NCBI RefSeq assembly: GCF_964036645.1
Contig: NZ_OZ038525.1
Coordinates: forward strand, 1,163,501-1,227,500
DNA from: Tenacibaculum sp. 190524A02b
GTDB taxonomy: Bacteria; Bacteroidota; Bacteroidia; Flavobacteriales; Flavobacteriaceae
DNA length: 64,000 bases
Direction of reading: 5' to 3'
In this document: positions 35,487 to 43,738 of the stretch, piece by piece
Layout of the letters: the number at the start of each line of letters is the position of its first letter
Numbering within the stretch: the stretch's first letter is position 1
The notes under the pieces: generated by a model
Databases searched by the model: none
What the model saw: only the letters and a program-made list of their open reading frames with translations
What the model was told of the DNA's origin: nothing
Program-made: the position numbers and the translations under genes

Positions 35487-36326
35487 TTATAAAGATTTTA
35501 TACCATTTTTTAACTTAAAAACAGCTTCTATTTCTTTTGAGTTTAAGGACTTGTTAAAAATAGCTAGCTCATCCATAAAACCAATATACCCAAGTCCTAA
35601 CATAATTTTTCCTTTTTCTGCTTTCCAAGTAAACGGATCGTTTATATTTTTTATGATGCCTTTATAGGTACCATTAAGATACAGTTTAAATACAGGCTGA
35701 TTTGTATTTACATTGGAGAAAACCATGGCAACATGTGTCCAAGTTTTTGACTGAAATGGAGATGGATTTACAGTAACCGTACGTTTATTCCAAGCTGTTT
35801 CATTACTATTGCCCTTAGGATCCCAAACTGCAATATCTCCCATGGCTCCAAACCTAAACTTCCTTGGTGTATGGTTGGTAAAATCTACCCATAAACCAGC
35901 ATCACTCCATTTAGAATCTGTTATGCAAATGGGATCACAGTAATGAGGCGCCAATTCTTTGTTGGGATCTAAACGTAACCAAAAAGATATAGTACCACTC
36001 CATGAAGTACTATTGTATCCTACATTTTTATATGCCTTATAAAAAATAGCCGATGTTTTTGCTTTTTTAAAGTGAATAGCGTCTCCAACAACTCCTTTTC
36101 CTTTAGCTAAAACCACATTAACATCGTTTAAACCTGCTTTAGCATTGGCAGCTTCTTTATAATTTTTAGCAGTATAAATTTTTTTGTCTCCTTTAAATAT
36201 ATCTGCTGATGATGTTCCGTCAAAAGAACTATAAAATAATAAGTGCTTTTTTAATTGGTTTTCTTGTGAAAATGAACAGAATATGTTGGCTAATAATACT
36301 AGCGTTAGGACTTTGATGGTTTTCAT
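35487..36326 (-). CDS. Secreted LamG/concanavalin-like domain protein
   Basis: 279 residues. Signal peptide (MKTIKVLTLVLLANIFCSFS) followed by one LamG-like beta-sandwich: LLFYSSFDGTSSADIF, WSGTISFWLRLDP, FQSKTWTHVAMVFSNVN, PVFKLYLNGTYKGII, IMLGLGYIGFMDELAIFNKSLNSKEIEAVF. The last motif is the standard closing strand of LamG domains. Such domains bind sugars or proteins; no catalytic domain is attached. It follows the racemase gene by 31 bp on the same strand, so it is probably co-transcribed with it and under the divergent LysR regulator. Confidence 0.85.
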   Translation of the reverse strand: MKTIKVLTLVLLANIFCSFSQENQLKKHLLFYSSFDGTSSADIFKGDKKIYTAKNYKEAANAKAGLNDVNVVLAKGKGVVGDAIHFKKAKTSAIFYKAYKNVGYNSTSWSGTISFWLRLDPNKELAPHYCDPICITDSKWSDAGLWVDFTNHTPRKFRFGAMGDIAVWDPKGNSNETAWNKRTVTVNPSPFQSKTWTHVAMVFSNVNTNQPVFKLYLNGTYKGIIKNINDPFTWKAEKGKIMLGLGYIGFMDELAIFNKSLNSKEIEAVFKLKNGIKSL

Positions 36327-36357
36327 TATATTTTGATTAAAGATTAAGTACAGTAGT

Positions 36358-37050
36358 TTAGTTTAATGATAAATGAACCGCTTTATTAACGTGAATACTT
36401 CCAGTATTAAAAGTTGGTATAGCCACATTACTATTATTCATAAGTATTGGCAATTCAGTACAGCCTAATATTACCCCTTCTGTACCATTGTGCTGGGCTT
36501 TTTCTATAATTTTTAAAAGAACGTTTTTTGATTGCTCAGTAAATAGTCCTTTTAATAATTCGGTATAAATAATAGTATGAATGGTATTTCTATCGTCCTT
36601 ATTAGGAATGCTAACCTCTAAACCATACGATTCATGTAAAACTTTAGTGTAAAAATTTTTCTCCATAGTATATTTAGTTCCTAAAAGCAATACTTTTTGA
36701 AGGTTATTATTTTTAATTGCTTCTCCTGTAGCATCAGCAATATGTATAAACGGAATGGAGATACTTTTTTTTATTTGTTCACTTACTATATGAATTAGGT
36801 TGGTACATAATACCACCATGTCTGCTCCTGCCCTTTCTAATTGCTTAGCGCTATTGCTTACTATAGTTCCAATGGCATCCCAATTGTTATTAAAGGTTAG
36901 TTTTTCTATTTCAGCAAAATCAACAGACACCATAATTATTTTTGCCGAGTGTGAACCTCCTAACATAATATTGGTCCTTTTATTAATTTGTTCATAATAA
37001 AGTTTGGAAGACTCCCAACCCATTCCTCCTATTAAGCCTATCGTTTTCAT
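36358..37050 (-). CDS. racX: Broad-specificity amino-acid racemase (RacX/YgeA type)
   Basis: 230 residues, the usual length for this family, cytosolic. The sequence follows YgeA/RacX closely by eye: TIGLIGGMGWESSKLYYEQIN, LGGSHSAKIIMVSVDF, catalytic Cys82 in VVLCTNLIH, FIHIADATGEAI, LLLGTKYTMEKNFY and second catalytic Cys197 in ILGCTELPIL. Characterised members racemise several amino acids without a cofactor. It is divergently transcribed from a LysR regulator and followed by a LamG protein gene. Together with the exported racemase-like lipoprotein at 21 kb, it gives the window two distinct members of the Asp/Glu racemase superfamily. Confidence 0.88.
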   Translation of the reverse strand: MKTIGLIGGMGWESSKLYYEQINKRTNIMLGGSHSAKIIMVSVDFAEIEKLTFNNNWDAIGTIVSNSAKQLERAGADMVVLCTNLIHIVSEQIKKSISIPFIHIADATGEAIKNNNLQKVLLLGTKYTMEKNFYTKVLHESYGLEVSIPNKDDRNTIHTIIYTELLKGLFTEQSKNVLLKIIEKAQHNGTEGVILGCTELPILMNNSNVAIPTFNTGSIHVNKAVHLSLN

Positions 37051-37186
37051 TTTTTATATCTAATTTTTTAAGTGAGTTTATTGATACAGTATCAAATAAA
37101 GTTGAATGATGGTCTGTACGATGTACAACTACATCTTTCTTGACTCAAAATTAGAGCAGTAAACACAAGTATGATAGAAAGTTAAT

Positions 37187-37207
37187 TGAATATTTAAATA
37201 GTATTCA
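37187..37207. promoter_or_regulatory. Candidate LysR operator (TGAATA-N9-TATTCA)
   Basis: A perfect 6-bp inverted repeat with a 9-bp spacer lies 51 bp before the LysR start codon, in the racX-lysR divergent region. It contains the T-N11-A pattern of LysR boxes. A second smaller dyad (TTGAA/TTCAA) follows at about 37208-37222. Confidence 0.45.
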
Positions 37208-37257
37208 TTGAAAAAAATTCAACTACATTATTTTCTATTGAATTGTATCTTTGAAAT

Positions 37258-38145
37258 ATGGAGTTAAAATATTTTAGACTTATTAAAACAATAGCCGATG
37301 AAGGAAGTATTGCTAATTCTTCTGAGCGGTTATTTTTAACACAATCTGCATTAAGCCATCAGCTAAAAGATTTAGAAGAACGTTTAGGTTTTAAAGTATT
37401 TCATAGAAGCAGAAATAAATGGAAGCTTACTAATGAAGGTGTTGAGTTATATAATTTAGCCAATACATTATTTAATGCTATTGATGATGGCTTTAGTAAA
37501 ATTAAAAATATAAAAGAAGGCGCAAGAGGTACTATTAAATTATCTGCAGAATGCCAATCTTTTTTTCATACCATTCCTGGGTTTATACAAAAAATGGGAA
37601 TGCTTTATCCAGAAATTGAGGTAGATTTAACTTTAGGAGCTACACAACAAACCATATCACAAGTAATATCTAATGAAATAGACATAGCTATTGTAGTTTC
37701 TAAACCTGTATCTGAAGAATTAACAAGTATAAAAATATATGATGATGAAATTTTTGCAGTAATACATAAAGAAAGTCTTTATAATCAATATAACTATTTA
37801 GAGGCTAGTCATTTTTTGGATGCCCATTTACTTATTAATAGTTTTCCAATAGAAAGCGTAGCTGTTTATGATCAATTTTTAAAACCCAATAAAATTACTC
37901 CTAAAAAAATAACGGCGATTCCTTATACAGAAATAACCTTATCTATGATTGAAGCTAATATGGGAATTATGTGTGCTCCAAAATGGCAACTAGCTCCTTT
38001 TAAGCTATCTGAAGATCTTGTTTTTAAAAGAATTGGTAAAAATGGACTGAAACGTAACCATTATTTAGTAGTAAAAACAACCAATAAGAATAAAAATTAT
38101 ATTCATGATTTTATTACTAGTTTTCAAGAAGACTTTTTAAGATAA
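37258..38145 (+). CDS. LysR-family transcriptional regulator
   Basis: 295 residues, full length. The N-terminal winged helix is typical (MELKYFRLIKTIADEGSIAN, RLFLTQSALSHQLKDLEERLG, KVFHRSRNKWKLTNEG) and closest in feel to MetR-like members. The effector domain follows (GTIKLSAECQSFFHTIPGFIQKM; EIDIAIVVSKPV; MIEANMGIMCAPKW). It diverges from the racX-LamG pair with a 207-bp gap that holds the candidate operator, so it probably controls those genes and itself. Confidence 0.93.
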   Translation: MELKYFRLIKTIADEGSIANSSERLFLTQSALSHQLKDLEERLGFKVFHRSRNKWKLTNEGVELYNLANTLFNAIDDGFSKIKNIKEGARGTIKLSAECQSFFHTIPGFIQKMGMLYPEIEVDLTLGATQQTISQVISNEIDIAIVVSKPVSEELTSIKIYDDEIFAVIHKESLYNQYNYLEASHFLDAHLLINSFPIESVAVYDQFLKPNKITPKKITAIPYTEITLSMIEANMGIMCAPKWQLAPFKLSEDLVFKRIGKNGLKRNHYLVVKTTNKNKNYIHDFITSFQEDFLR

Positions 38146-38154
38146 TAATCTGTT

Positions 38155-38198
38155 TGTCTGAAGGAAAGATTGCTTTAACACCTCGCAATGACGTTGGT
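38155..38198 (-). repeat. Family B repeat (GTCATTGCGAGG … AAGCAATC)
   Basis: On the minus strand it reads GTCATTGCGAGG, then AAAGCAATCTTTCCTTCAGAC. Elements with a GTCATTGCGAG end are common between genes in Bacteroidota. Only one half of the palindrome is clear here. Confidence 0.55.
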
Positions 38199-38221
38199 CA
38201 ATTTTTAATTTTTGTCTTTAA

Positions 38222-38330
38222 TGTCAGTTCGAGTGTTGACCAAAGGAAGATGTATCGAGAACTATTCTACAAACGAAAACTTCTCCATACAAAATGAGTT
38301 TCAAGTGATATTTTAATTTTAAAAGAAACT
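38222..38330 (+). repeat. Dispersed palindromic repeat, family A, copy 4
   Basis: Starts TGTCAGTTCGAGTG, then ATGTATCGAGAACTATTCTAC, AAAACTTCTCCATACAAAATGAG and AAGTGATATTTTAATTTTAAAAGAAACT. It lacks the CATTACAAATAATTTC segment of full copies, so it is an internally deleted copy. Confidence 0.75.
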
Positions 38331-38470
38331 CTTTATCTGTTAAATATAAAAATAAGTTCGACTATAATTTTGTGCCATATAAAATCTTGCTATCACTGCA
38401 AAATATGTAATGACATATAGATTTTTTCGCTTAATTTTTTAATCCAATTTTTATTAATCAGCACCTATAT

Positions 38471-38505
38471 AACTATAAATATAGTTTTATGACTATAATT
38501 ATAGT
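38471..38505. promoter_or_regulatory. Two perfect palindromes upstream of blaI (candidate BlaI operators)
   Basis: AACTATA-AA-TATAGTT (38471-38486) and ACTATAATTATAGT (38492-38505) are both perfect palindromes with centres 20 bp apart. They precede a TATATTTG box (38525-38532) that matches the Bacteroidota -7 element. The box is so near the ATG at 38537 that the transcript may be nearly leaderless. Confidence 0.6.
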
Positions 38506-38536
38506 TATAGTTGTGAAAAAATTATATATTTGCCCT

Positions 38537-38920
38537 ATGAATGAATTAACAAAAGCCGAAGAACAAGTAATGCAATACGTATGGAAACTTGAAAAAGCCT
38601 TTCTTAAAGATATTGTAGAGCAGTTTCCAGAACCTAAACCTGCATACACTACAATATCAACAGTAGTAAGGGTTTTAGTTAAAAAAGAGTTTTTGAAATA
38701 TGATACTTATGGTAAAATCCGTCAGTACTCAGCAACCATTTCAAAAGACAATTATTTTAAAAGACATATGAAGGAAGTAATTAAAAACTTCTTTAGTGGC
38801 TCTCCTAGTAAGTTTGCTTTATTTTTTACTAATAATGAAGATTTAAACCTTACGGAACTTGAAAATATGAAGCTAATGCTTGAAAGTAAAATTGAAAAAT
38901 TAAAAGCAACTAATGAATAG
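38537..38920 (+). CDS. BlaI/MecI-family repressor
   Basis: I choose the ATG at 38537 (127 residues, the usual length) because it starts with the family N-terminus MNELTKAEEQVMQYVW; the longer frame adds an unrelated hydrophobic leader. The winged helix (YTTISTVVRVLVKKEFLKYD) and C-terminal dimerisation helices (NLTELENMKLMLESKIEKLK) are clear. In classical systems BlaI is inactivated by cleavage when the membrane metalloprotease BlaR1 senses a signal. It overlaps the next gene by eight bases, so the two are translationally coupled. Two palindromes in its promoter are likely operators. Confidence 0.93.
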   Translation: MNELTKAEEQVMQYVWKLEKAFLKDIVEQFPEPKPAYTTISTVVRVLVKKEFLKYDTYGKIRQYSATISKDNYFKRHMKEVIKNFFSGSPSKFALFFTNNEDLNLTELENMKLMLESKIEKLKATNE

Positions 38921-40235
38921 TTTAGTGTATCTACTACAAGTTACTTTAACTTTTTCGGTACTCTACGTTTTATATAAGGTATTTTTAGAAAGGTTAACAT
39001 TTCATAATCTAAACAGAATTGTATTGGTATTAATACTTCCTGTTTCTATATTAATTCCTTATTCAAACAATTTTTTTCCATCAATTGCCTCTAAAGCTAT
39101 TGAAGTTCCTGTATTTGAATATATTCAATTAAATAACATTACAGAACAATTACAAGTTGTTAAACAGCCTATAACTTCCTCTTTTCTTGATTATTCTTCA
39201 GCTTTACTATTTCTATATGTATTGGTGTTATCCATTTTATTGATACGAATTTTAGGAGCAATCATACAACTATATATGTTAAAAAGTAACGCTAAAACCA
39301 TTAAAAAGAGTACTTATAAACTGGTTATAGCTAATGTGCCAGAAACTTTTTCTTACTTTAACTGGATTTTTATTCCTAAAAGGAATATTGAGCAATTAGA
39401 CGATCAAATTATAGCCCATGAAAAAGTGCATATTAAGTTAAAACATTCTTGGGATGTTATTTTTACCGAAATCTATATTGCTTTCTTTTGGTTTAACCCA
39501 CTACTCTACCTTTATAGAAAGTCTTTAAAATCTGTACATGAGTTTCAAGCTGATAAGGGCGTGCTAAATAATGGAGTTAAAACTTCTGATTATCTGCAAG
39601 TACTGTTGCAAAATCTTGAAATTTCAAAACCCAATAATTTATATAACTATTTTAACCAATCTATTCTTAAAAAACGAGTTACCATGATGACAAAACCCAA
39701 ATCTAATAGTCTTAATAAGCTTACATACATAGCATTACTACCTGTTTGTGTTTTATTAATTTTTGCATTTACCTCACCAGCTATTGAAGATGATGGCTAC
39801 CTAAACGGCGAAGTTACTTCAGAGTCTTTTAGTACACCTTCGTTTCTATTTCCAGTTAAAAATGCGACCAAAAATGATATTACCTCACATTTTGGAAAAA
39901 AAGCAAGGCATCCAAAAATAAAAAAAGAGAAAACACACCAGGGTATTGATATTAAAGCAAAAATAGGAACGCCTGTATTTGCAACAGCCGATGGTGTAAT
40001 TTCAAAAGTTTCTTTAGAAAATAAATGGGGAAATTTAATTGTTATGACGCATACAGATGGTTATGAAACTTGGTATGCGCATTTGGATGGTTTTAATGTA
40101 AGTGAAAATCAAAAAGTAAAAAAAGGAGAGGTTATTGGTTATGTGGGAAATACAGGTTTTTCTACTGGACCACATTTACATTATGAAGTAAAGCAACATG
40201 GGAAACACCTAAACCCGTTAGATTATTTAGAATAA
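38913..40235 (+). CDS. BlaR1-like M56 metalloprotease fused to an M23 murein endopeptidase domain
   Basis: 440 residues. Three N-terminal membrane segments and one near residue 180 frame an M56 site: HEKVH at 169-173 and HEFQAD at 209-214. A further helix (LTYIALLPVCVLLIFAF, about 269-286) leads to an extracytoplasmic M23/LytM domain with all metal and catalytic residues: HxxxD (His342, Asp346), His390 (YAHLDG) and HxH (His421, His423). Classical BlaR1 carries a penicillin-binding sensor at this place. Here a peptidoglycan endopeptidase replaces it, so the protein could both act on the wall and signal its state to BlaI. That role is inference; the domains are seen in sequence. Confidence 0.88.
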   Translation: MNSLVYLLQVTLTFSVLYVLYKVFLERLTFHNLNRIVLVLILPVSILIPYSNNFFPSIASKAIEVPVFEYIQLNNITEQLQVVKQPITSSFLDYSSALLFLYVLVLSILLIRILGAIIQLYMLKSNAKTIKKSTYKLVIANVPETFSYFNWIFIPKRNIEQLDDQIIAHEKVHIKLKHSWDVIFTEIYIAFFWFNPLLYLYRKSLKSVHEFQADKGVLNNGVKTSDYLQVLLQNLEISKPNNLYNYFNQSILKKRVTMMTKPKSNSLNKLTYIALLPVCVLLIFAFTSPAIEDDGYLNGEVTSESFSTPSFLFPVKNATKNDITSHFGKKARHPKIKKEKTHQGIDIKAKIGTPVFATADGVISKVSLENKWGNLIVMTHTDGYETWYAHLDGFNVSENQKVKKGEVIGYVGNTGFSTGPHLHYEVKQHGKHLNPLDYLE

Positions 40236-40312
40236 TAAGCTTTCTAAATATCTCTATAAATAATAACAATACTATTTTTAATTACAAGGACACAATAACC
40301 AAGATTTTAATT

Positions 40313-40333
40313 CCCCGATGTTTTGCATCGGGG
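40313..40333 (+). terminator. CCCCGATG/CATCGGGG hairpin terminator
   Basis: Perfect 8-bp stem with loop TTTTG, then AAATTTATTTTT. It is the reverse complement of the hairpin at 20340 and lies 78 bp after the M56-M23 stop codon. Confidence 0.75.
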
Positions 40334-40470
40334 AAATTTATTTTTAGGTTAAAATGGTATTAGCAGATTGCCACAAAAAATTCCATTAAATTCCATTTTT
40401 TTCTCAATGACATCCTTAATTTACAAAGGTTCTCAAGATAAAGTAACGTCGAGTTGATAATGCCTCTTTA

Positions 40471-40614
40471 AAACTAAAATGTCACGTCACTTCGAGTGAA
40501 ATTATTTGTAATGAAATGGAAACTCATTTTGTATCGAGAAGTTTTCGTTAGTAGAATAGTTCTCGATACAATTTTTACTCCGTTGTCACTTCTTAAAAAT
40601 CACTCGAACTGACA
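40471..40614 (-). repeat. Dispersed palindromic repeat, family A, copy 5 (inverted, most complete)
   Basis: About 144 bp in the opposite orientation. Perfect core arms GTATCGAGAA (40531) and TTCTCGATAC (40560); outer ends ACTTCGAGTGAAATTATTTG at the left and CACTCGAACTGACA at the right. Confidence 0.85.
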
Positions 40615-40673
40615 ATAAAGAGTTTAGATATTGGCTTTAATAATAATCAAATTCAGGTTATTATTAAATAAAG

Positions 40674-41420
40674 CTAATTTAGTTTAGAAAGAAACGTCAA
40701 TACGTTTTTCATACTGGTAGCTTGTATAAATACTTCTTTTGTTTTTTCGTCTTGCCAACCAGAACTAACTAAGCCTACCACCTGTCCTCTTTTATCAACT
40801 ACAGGAGCTCCGCTTAATCCGCCTAAACTTTTGGGGCCTTTAAGTTGCTTTAGGTTGTAATAGTTTCCGTCTATTTCATCAAATATGTATTCATACATAC
40901 GTTGCGAGCCCATGGTATCTTTATAGGACCAACCTAAAACGTATAGTTTTTCTCCTTTTTTAAGAGGTTTTTCTCTAAATTGTAAAGGTTTATGCTTTGC
41001 TTTATGCTCTTTTATTGAAAATACCAACCAATCATTATAAGTTTCCCAGTTAGTGCCCATATAGCTCCAAGTAAGTGAATCTTTTTTATTTGTATTTAAA
41101 AGTTTATCAAGAATAACATACTGTGTACTATCGTTTTTAGGATGCATTTTCCATTGTTTTAATTCGCCCTCAAAATCAACAAACTTCATTTTATCTGTTT
41201 TTGTCATAATTAAAATGTGTTTTGCAGTAATTGCATACATTCTTTTTTTATAGCGTACTAAAAATCCATTTGAGACATTAGAATTATTAAACTTAGCATC
41301 TTTATATGAAACATTATTTATTAAACCTATAGGTGTTTTATGTAACCTTTTTATAGAAGAACAATTAACTAATACGGCTACTAAAATTGTAATGATTATG
41401 GTTTTTTGTATTGAAAACAT
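40674..41420 (-). CDS. Trypsin-like serine protease lipoprotein
   Basis: 248 residues. A lipoprotein signal peptide (IIITILVAVLVNC, Cys20) precedes a chymotrypsin-fold domain: His in YAITAKHIL, Asp in TYNDWLVFSI and nucleophile Ser in GGLSGAPVVDKRGQVVG (GxSGxP). All three catalytic residues are in their usual order. The protein is short and lacks a PDZ domain, so it is not a typical DegP. It probably cleaves surface or periplasmic proteins. It is convergent to the M56-M23 gene and divergent from a kinase pair. Confidence 0.82.
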   Translation of the reverse strand: MFSIQKTIIITILVAVLVNCSSIKRLHKTPIGLINNVSYKDAKFNNSNVSNGFLVRYKKRMYAITAKHILIMTKTDKMKFVDFEGELKQWKMHPKNDSTQYVILDKLLNTNKKDSLTWSYMGTNWETYNDWLVFSIKEHKAKHKPLQFREKPLKKGEKLYVLGWSYKDTMGSQRMYEYIFDEIDGNYYNLKQLKGPKSLGGLSGAPVVDKRGQVVGLVSSGWQDEKTKEVFIQATSMKNVLTFLSKLN

Positions 41421-41446
41421 ATATGAGTGATTTATATATTAAACTG

Positions 41447-41466
41447 CCCCGATATAAAGCATCGGG
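41447..41466. repeat. Reduced CCCGAT/ATCGGG hairpin
   Basis: CCCCGAT and ATCGGG flank ATAAAGC, an incomplete form of the hairpin seen at 20340 and 40313. It lies upstream of the protease gene rather than downstream of a gene, so it may be a dispersed hairpin rather than a terminator. Confidence 0.5.
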
Positions 41467-41675
41467 AATTATTTCCCTTGCGATTAAAATCACGAATCTA
41501 AATAATAACTAATGCTTAAACTCCTTTAATAGATAAATAAGCAGTACTTGTATACGTATAAAAAGTAACCATCTACTTTTAAGTTTTTATACTCTTTTTC
41601 ATTCTTTGTATACCTACACACATCAAATATCGATTAAACCTGTAATAAGCTTATAATTTCATTATATTTCCTGTT

Positions 41676-42704
41676 ATGAATTTTGATAAAAAAATAATTG
41701 TAGAACATCTTGTCTTTTGGATTGTAATTTTTCTTTTTTATGTTTTTGCTTCCACTAGTTCTGAACTGTTTCAACAATCCTTAGAAAATACATTATTTAA
41801 ATTCCCTTTAATAATAATAGCTACGTATGCTTTTAATAACTGGCAAGTGCCTTCTTATTTAAAACCTAAAAAGTATATAGCTTTTGGGGTTTCCATGATT
41901 TTTATGATTGGGGTTTTGGTATTTTTATTTCGTTTAGTAGGCTATTATTACTTAGATAAATATTGTGCGGAAGGCCCTTATCCACTCATTAGTTTGGGTG
42001 ATTTTCCTTTTTACATGTTTTCTTTTCATTTTCCTGCTTTAATCATGTATTTTTTTAATACGAATAAAGAGCGAGAAAAGGAACGTGAAAAGGTGCTTCA
42101 ATTAGAAAAAGAAAAAATAGCAACAGAGCTAAAATACTTGAAAGGGCAATTAAATCCTCATTTTTTATTTAATACCTTGAATAATTTATATTCTTATGTA
42201 ATTACTAAATCTCCAAAGGCACCAGATATGGTATTGCAACTTTCTGAAATATTAGATTATATTTTATATAGAAGTCAGCAAAACTCCGTTCCTTTAACAG
42301 AAGAAATACATACTATAGAAAATTACATAGCTTTAGAGCAGATTAAATATGGAGATCGTTTGCAAATAGTGTTTGAAAAAAAGCTTTTAAAAAAAGGCGT
42401 TTCTATAGCTCCACTACTCCTTTTATCTATAGTAGAAAATGCTTTTAAACATGGGGTTAGAGATAGTGTTGTTAAACCCAAAATTAAAATTGTATTAACG
42501 CAGTTTGATACGCATATAACGTTTACTGTTTGGAATACAAAAATAACGGACACATACAACACTAAAGAGAATATGTATAAAAATGGTATTGGTCTTATAA
42601 ATATCCAACGACAATTAGATTTGATTTATCCTGAAAAACACACATTAGATATTGAAGAATCTGATTTGTCTTTTAATTTAAAACTGACGCTTAAAATAAA
42701 TTAA
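41676..42704 (+). CDS. LytS-type membrane sensor histidine kinase
   Basis: 342 residues, the same length as the kinase at 5734. Four hydrophobic segments up to residue 126, a charged coiled linker (NKEREKEREKVLQLEKEKI), His box GQLNPHFLFNTLNN (His162), and ATPase motifs SIVENAFKHGV and GIGLINIQRQL. The FNNWQVPSYL segment corresponds to FNYWQVPLYL in the paralogue. Its LytTR partner follows after one base. Signal unknown. Confidence 0.93.
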   Translation: MNFDKKIIVEHLVFWIVIFLFYVFASTSSELFQQSLENTLFKFPLIIIATYAFNNWQVPSYLKPKKYIAFGVSMIFMIGVLVFLFRLVGYYYLDKYCAEGPYPLISLGDFPFYMFSFHFPALIMYFFNTNKEREKEREKVLQLEKEKIATELKYLKGQLNPHFLFNTLNNLYSYVITKSPKAPDMVLQLSEILDYILYRSQQNSVPLTEEIHTIENYIALEQIKYGDRLQIVFEKKLLKKGVSIAPLLLLSIVENAFKHGVRDSVVKPKIKIVLTQFDTHITFTVWNTKITDTYNTKENMYKNGIGLINIQRQLDLIYPEKHTLDIEESDLSFNLKLTLKIN

Positions 42705-42705
42705 A

Positions 42706-43401
42706 ATGGTACGATGTTTACTTGTTGATGATGAATCTCCTGCAATAGATTTATTAAAGAACCACATACAATTAGTAACTAACTTAGAAATTGTTGCTAG
42801 TTGTTATAGTGCTGTAGAAGCTTTTGAAATTTTGAAAAAAGAAAAAATAGATTTGCTTTTTTTAGATATTGAAATGCCTGTTTTAAAAGGTTTAGATTTT
42901 TTAAAAGCATTACAAAAACCACCAAAAGTAATTATTACAACTGCTTATAGAGAATATGCCATAGAAGGTTATGATTTAGATATTGTAGATTATTTGTTAA
43001 AACCAATTTCTTTTAATCGATTTGTTAAAGCTATTGACCGGTATTATGAACGAACGCATGTTTCTTTTTCAAAGGATGATGATAGTATTACTACTTTTTT
43101 CTATGTAAATGTAAATAAGAAGCAAATTAAGGTAATTTTTAAGGAGATTCTATATATTGAAAGTTTAAAGGATTATGTTAGAATTCATACTTCTGATAAA
43201 AAAATTGTGGTAAAAAGTAATATTGGTAAAATAGAAGGGTTGCTTCCTTCAAACCTGTTTTTACGTACGCATCGCTCTTATATTATAGCGCTAGATAAAA
43301 TAACTGCTTATACCCAAAAAGATGTAGAAATTGGTACTATTGAAATACCTATTGGCTCAAGTTATTTAACCAAAGTGACTTCCTTACTATCAAATTCATA
43401 G
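42706..43401 (+). CDS. LytTR response regulator
   Basis: 231 residues. Receiver: Asp8/Asp9 (LVDDE), phosphoacceptor Asp54 (LFLDIEMP), ITTAYREYAIEG and LLKPISFNRF. LytTR domain: ILYIESLKDYVRIHT, GLLPSNLFLRTHRSYIIAL, IEIPIGSSYLTKV. Co-transcribed with the upstream kinase. Closest relative in the window is the regulator at 5030. Confidence 0.93.
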   Translation: MVRCLLVDDESPAIDLLKNHIQLVTNLEIVASCYSAVEAFEILKKEKIDLLFLDIEMPVLKGLDFLKALQKPPKVIITTAYREYAIEGYDLDIVDYLLKPISFNRFVKAIDRYYERTHVSFSKDDDSITTFFYVNVNKKQIKVIFKEILYIESLKDYVRIHTSDKKIVVKSNIGKIEGLLPSNLFLRTHRSYIIALDKITAYTQKDVEIGTIEIPIGSSYLTKVTSLLSNS

Positions 43402-43450
43402 AAACTGAGTTCAATTATTATAAATGTAACTTTTATTTAATTGCAAAATT

Positions 43451-43480
43451 GATATCCTAGGGGTTAATTCCCCAGATATC
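43451..43480 (+). terminator. Imperfect hairpin after the kinase/regulator operon
   Basis: GATATC and GATATC flank inner GGGG and CCCC arms with a TTAATT loop, 50 bp after the stop codon. One unpaired base breaks the stem. A T-rich stretch is only loosely present downstream. Confidence 0.5.
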
Positions 43481-43560
43481 TTACTTCTAATAGTTTTGTT
43501 AAACTATTTTCGACCCGATACTCCGCATACTTATATCTAGGCAGTTAATTATATCCCAAT

Positions 43561-43674
43561 CGTCAGTTCGAGTGTTAATCAAAGGAAGACGTATCGAGAA
43601 CTATTCTACAAGCATAAACTTCTCGATAAAAAATGAGTTTTCATAGTATTACAAATAATTTCACTCAAAGTGAT
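43561..43674 (+). repeat. Dispersed palindromic repeat, family A, copy 6
   Basis: CGTCAGTTCGAGTG, CGTATCGAGAACTATTCTAC, AAACTTCTCGATAAAAAATGAG and TTACAAATAATTTCACTCAA blocks follow in the standard order. Confidence 0.8.
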
Positions 43675-43738
43675 ATTCATTTTCACCTGAATTGGATTAT
43701 TACCACTACTAAAAATTGAGCTTTTAAACTCCTGTGAA

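Larger units (their letters stand above)
38146..38536. other. 391 bp intergenic region: two repeat types and the BlaI promoter
   Basis: From left to right: a short GTCATTGCGAGG-type element (family B), a family A repeat, then AT-rich sequence with the two palindromes and TATATTTG box upstream of blaI. No gene is apparent. Confidence 0.6.
40236..40673. other. 438 bp intergenic region with a terminator and a repeat
   Basis: Apart from the CCCCGATG hairpin at 40313 and the inverted family A repeat at 40471-40614, I see no gene or further structure. Confidence 0.6.

Noticed and set aside
38489..38536. Upstream ATG for the BlaI-family gene
   Set aside because: It would add a hydrophobic leader absent from the family and would place the -7 box inside the coding region.
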